DNA of 5,564 bases, taken from Patescibacteria group bacterium. Lineage in GTDB: Bacteria > Patescibacteriota > Minisyncoccia > Phycocordibacterales > Phycocordibacteraceae. Under the pieces are notes generated by a model. That model searched no databases. It saw nothing but the letters and a program-made list of their open reading frames with translations, and was not told the origin of the DNA. Below, piece after piece: positions 5,105-5,564 of the stretch. Within the stretch, counting starts at the first letter, position 1; every line of letters starts with the position of its first letter. The stretch spans positions 1-5,564 of the forward strand of contig JAHJIK010000042.1 in assembly GCA_018823385.1 (NCBI GenBank), given 5' to 3'. A program made the position numbers and the translations under genes.

Positions 5105-5374
5105 CTAGTTCCCCTGGTATGCATCCAGGAGAGCCTGGAAATGATCGGCCGATGGAAGGCCTAACATATTGGTTCCTGAGAGCCAGGGGGCGAGAAATGC
5201 TGAGTATAGGTAGAGCGGTAGGAAGAGAACGACTATCCACACGAAAACCTTCGTCCAGAACGCTATACGGGCCCAGCGGCGCATTTCTCGCACCATGCGG
5301 TTATTCTCCTCAACTATGCCGTATGTCGCCTTCAGAAGGCGTTCTAGCTCCTCTATAGTGGGTTTCTCGTCCAT
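5105..5374 (-). CDS. Small single-pass membrane protein, coiled-coil type N-terminus
   Basis: An 89-residue protein. Residues 6-36 (TIEELERLLK to VREMRRW) form a charged, probably helical or coiled-coil segment. It is followed by one membrane helix at about 38-61 (IAFWTKVFVWIVVLFLPLYL) and a short polar tail. The basic cluster REMRRWAR next to the helix suggests the N-terminus faces the cytoplasm. The 'EENNRMVREMRR' arrangement before a single aromatic-rich helix resembles a small membrane protein type I remember as widespread in Patescibacteria. That is recognition from memory; no named domain is claimed and the function is unknown. The ATG at 5374 lacks a Shine-Dalgarno sequence but has an extended -10 element 10 bases upstream. 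It sits between tRNA-Arg and tRNA-Phe on the same strand. Confidence 0.8.
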   Translation of the reverse strand: MDEKPTIEELERLLKATYGIVEENNRMVREMRRWARIAFWTKVFVWIVVLFLPLYLYSAFLAPWLSGTNMLGLPSADHFQALLDAYQGN

Positions 5375-5384
5375 CTTGATTAGA

Positions 5385-5393
5385 AGTATATCA
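5385..5393 (-). promoter_or_regulatory. Candidate extended -10 promoter of the small membrane protein gene
   Basis: TGATATACT on the minus strand ends 10 bases before the ATG at 5374, predicting a leader of roughly 3-4 bases. No -35 box and no Shine-Dalgarno sequence are seen. The element lies in the 66-base gap between tRNA-Arg and the gene, so the gene need not depend on the tRNA promoter. Confidence 0.5.
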
Positions 5394-5440
5394 CCCCAAA
5401 TCAGAAACTACATAGACGTACTATCTAAGAATCATAGCTG

Positions 5441-5512
5441 TGCCCTCGCTAGGAATCGAACCTAGATTTTCACGTTAGGAGTGTGAAGTTCTATCCATTG
5501 AACTACAAGGGC
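5441..5512 (-). tRNA. tRNA-Arg (anticodon CCT), CCA not encoded
   Basis: The 72 bases fold into a cloverleaf. The acceptor stem is GCCCTTG with CGAGGGC (one T-G wobble), the D arm is GTTC-AATGGATA-GAAC, and the T arm is CTAGG-TTCGATT-CCTAG. The anticodon loop CTCCTAA gives CCT, which reads AGG (Arg). The AATGGATA D loop and CTCCTAA loop are the same as in E. coli tRNA-Arg(CCU). In the anticodon stem, A31 opposite C39 is a mismatch next to the loop. The discriminator A is followed by CAG, so CCA must be added after transcription, unlike the neighbouring tRNA-Phe. A weak -10 candidate, GATAAT (5524-5529, minus strand), lies 11 bases upstream at the edge of the terminator hairpin. Confidence 0.96.
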
Positions 5513-5526
5513 AATGCAAGGAGATT

Positions 5527-5561
5527 ATCATAAAACCGCGCACGAGGCGCGGTTTTATGAT
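5527..5561. terminator. Bidirectional rho-independent terminator hairpin
   Basis: ATCATAAAACCGCGC (5527-5541), loop ACGAG (5542-5546) and GCGCGGTTTTATGAT (5547-5561) form a perfect 15-bp stem with a 5-base loop. The core is CCGCGC/GCGCGG, with AAAA on one side and TTTT on the other, so it can stop RNA polymerase from either direction. On the minus strand it would end a gene lying beyond the right edge and insulate tRNA-Arg, which starts 15 bases further on. No plus-strand gene ending here is visible. Confidence 0.88.
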
Positions 5562-5564
5562 TCA

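Noticed and set aside
5080..5109. AACTAG and CTAGTTTT on the minus strand as a terminator for the small membrane protein gene
   Set aside because: Only 6 AT-rich pairs around a 16-base loop; too weak, and the second arm overlaps the tRNA-Phe promoter candidate.
1..5564. Mobile element, CRISPR array, phage or defence system
   Set aside because: No transposase, integrase, direct-repeat array, terminal inverted repeats or attachment-site duplication of the tRNA 3' ends was seen.

Overview
The window looks like chromosomal DNA from a bacterium of the Candidate Phyla Radiation (Patescibacteria, probably a Parcubacteria-type lineage). This is inferred from remembered family resemblance, not from a search. 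The supports are a short valyl-tRNA synthetase without the usual C-terminal arm, an Hsp20 with a long acidic N-terminal region, a DUF2914 protein with a multi-helix membrane half, a small 'ENN-R' single-pass membrane protein, very tight gene packing, and several genes with no Shine-Dalgarno sequence. No stretch longer than about 85 bases lacks a gene. Internal TGA codons are absent from the genes, so the standard bacterial code (table 11) fits.

Left half, plus strand: the last 31 codons of an unrecognised gene are followed by valS, a PrsW-family intramembrane protease and an Hsp20 chaperone. These are spaced like an operon (GTGA overlap, then a 6-base gap). The valS frame is interrupted by TAA at 2182-2184, inside the family motif HPFMPFIT-E-EIW. 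Downstream of it the same frame continues with recognisable ValRS sequence to a TGA at 2257-2259, which overlaps the GTG start of the protease gene. This looks like a single-base nonsense change (GAA to TAA) or a base-call error, and is the main anomaly of the window.

Middle: hsp20 runs tail to tail into a minus-strand gene for a very acidic, lysine-free 109-residue protein, with stop codons overlapping by 4 bases. A terminator-like hairpin for the hsp20 transcript lies inside the coding sequence of that opposing gene.

Right half, minus strand, in transcription order: a 15-bp bidirectional terminator hairpin, tRNA-Arg(CCU), a small single-pass membrane protein, tRNA-Phe(GAA), and a seven-helix membrane protein ending in DUF2914. 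Four units (valS, the DUF2914 gene, the small membrane protein gene and tRNA-Phe) have an extended -10 element (TGN followed by a TATA-type hexamer) ending only 8-10 bases before the start codon or the mature tRNA 5' end. That predicts leaderless or nearly leaderless transcripts. Only the acidic protein gene has a strong Shine-Dalgarno sequence.

Functionally the window mixes translation genes (valS, two tRNAs) with membrane and protein quality control (PrsW, Hsp20) and uncharacterised membrane proteins. I see no mobile element, CRISPR array, phage gene or obvious defence system. The points worth following are the valS interruption, the leaderless promoter pattern, the terminator inside an opposing gene, and the lysine-free acidic protein.
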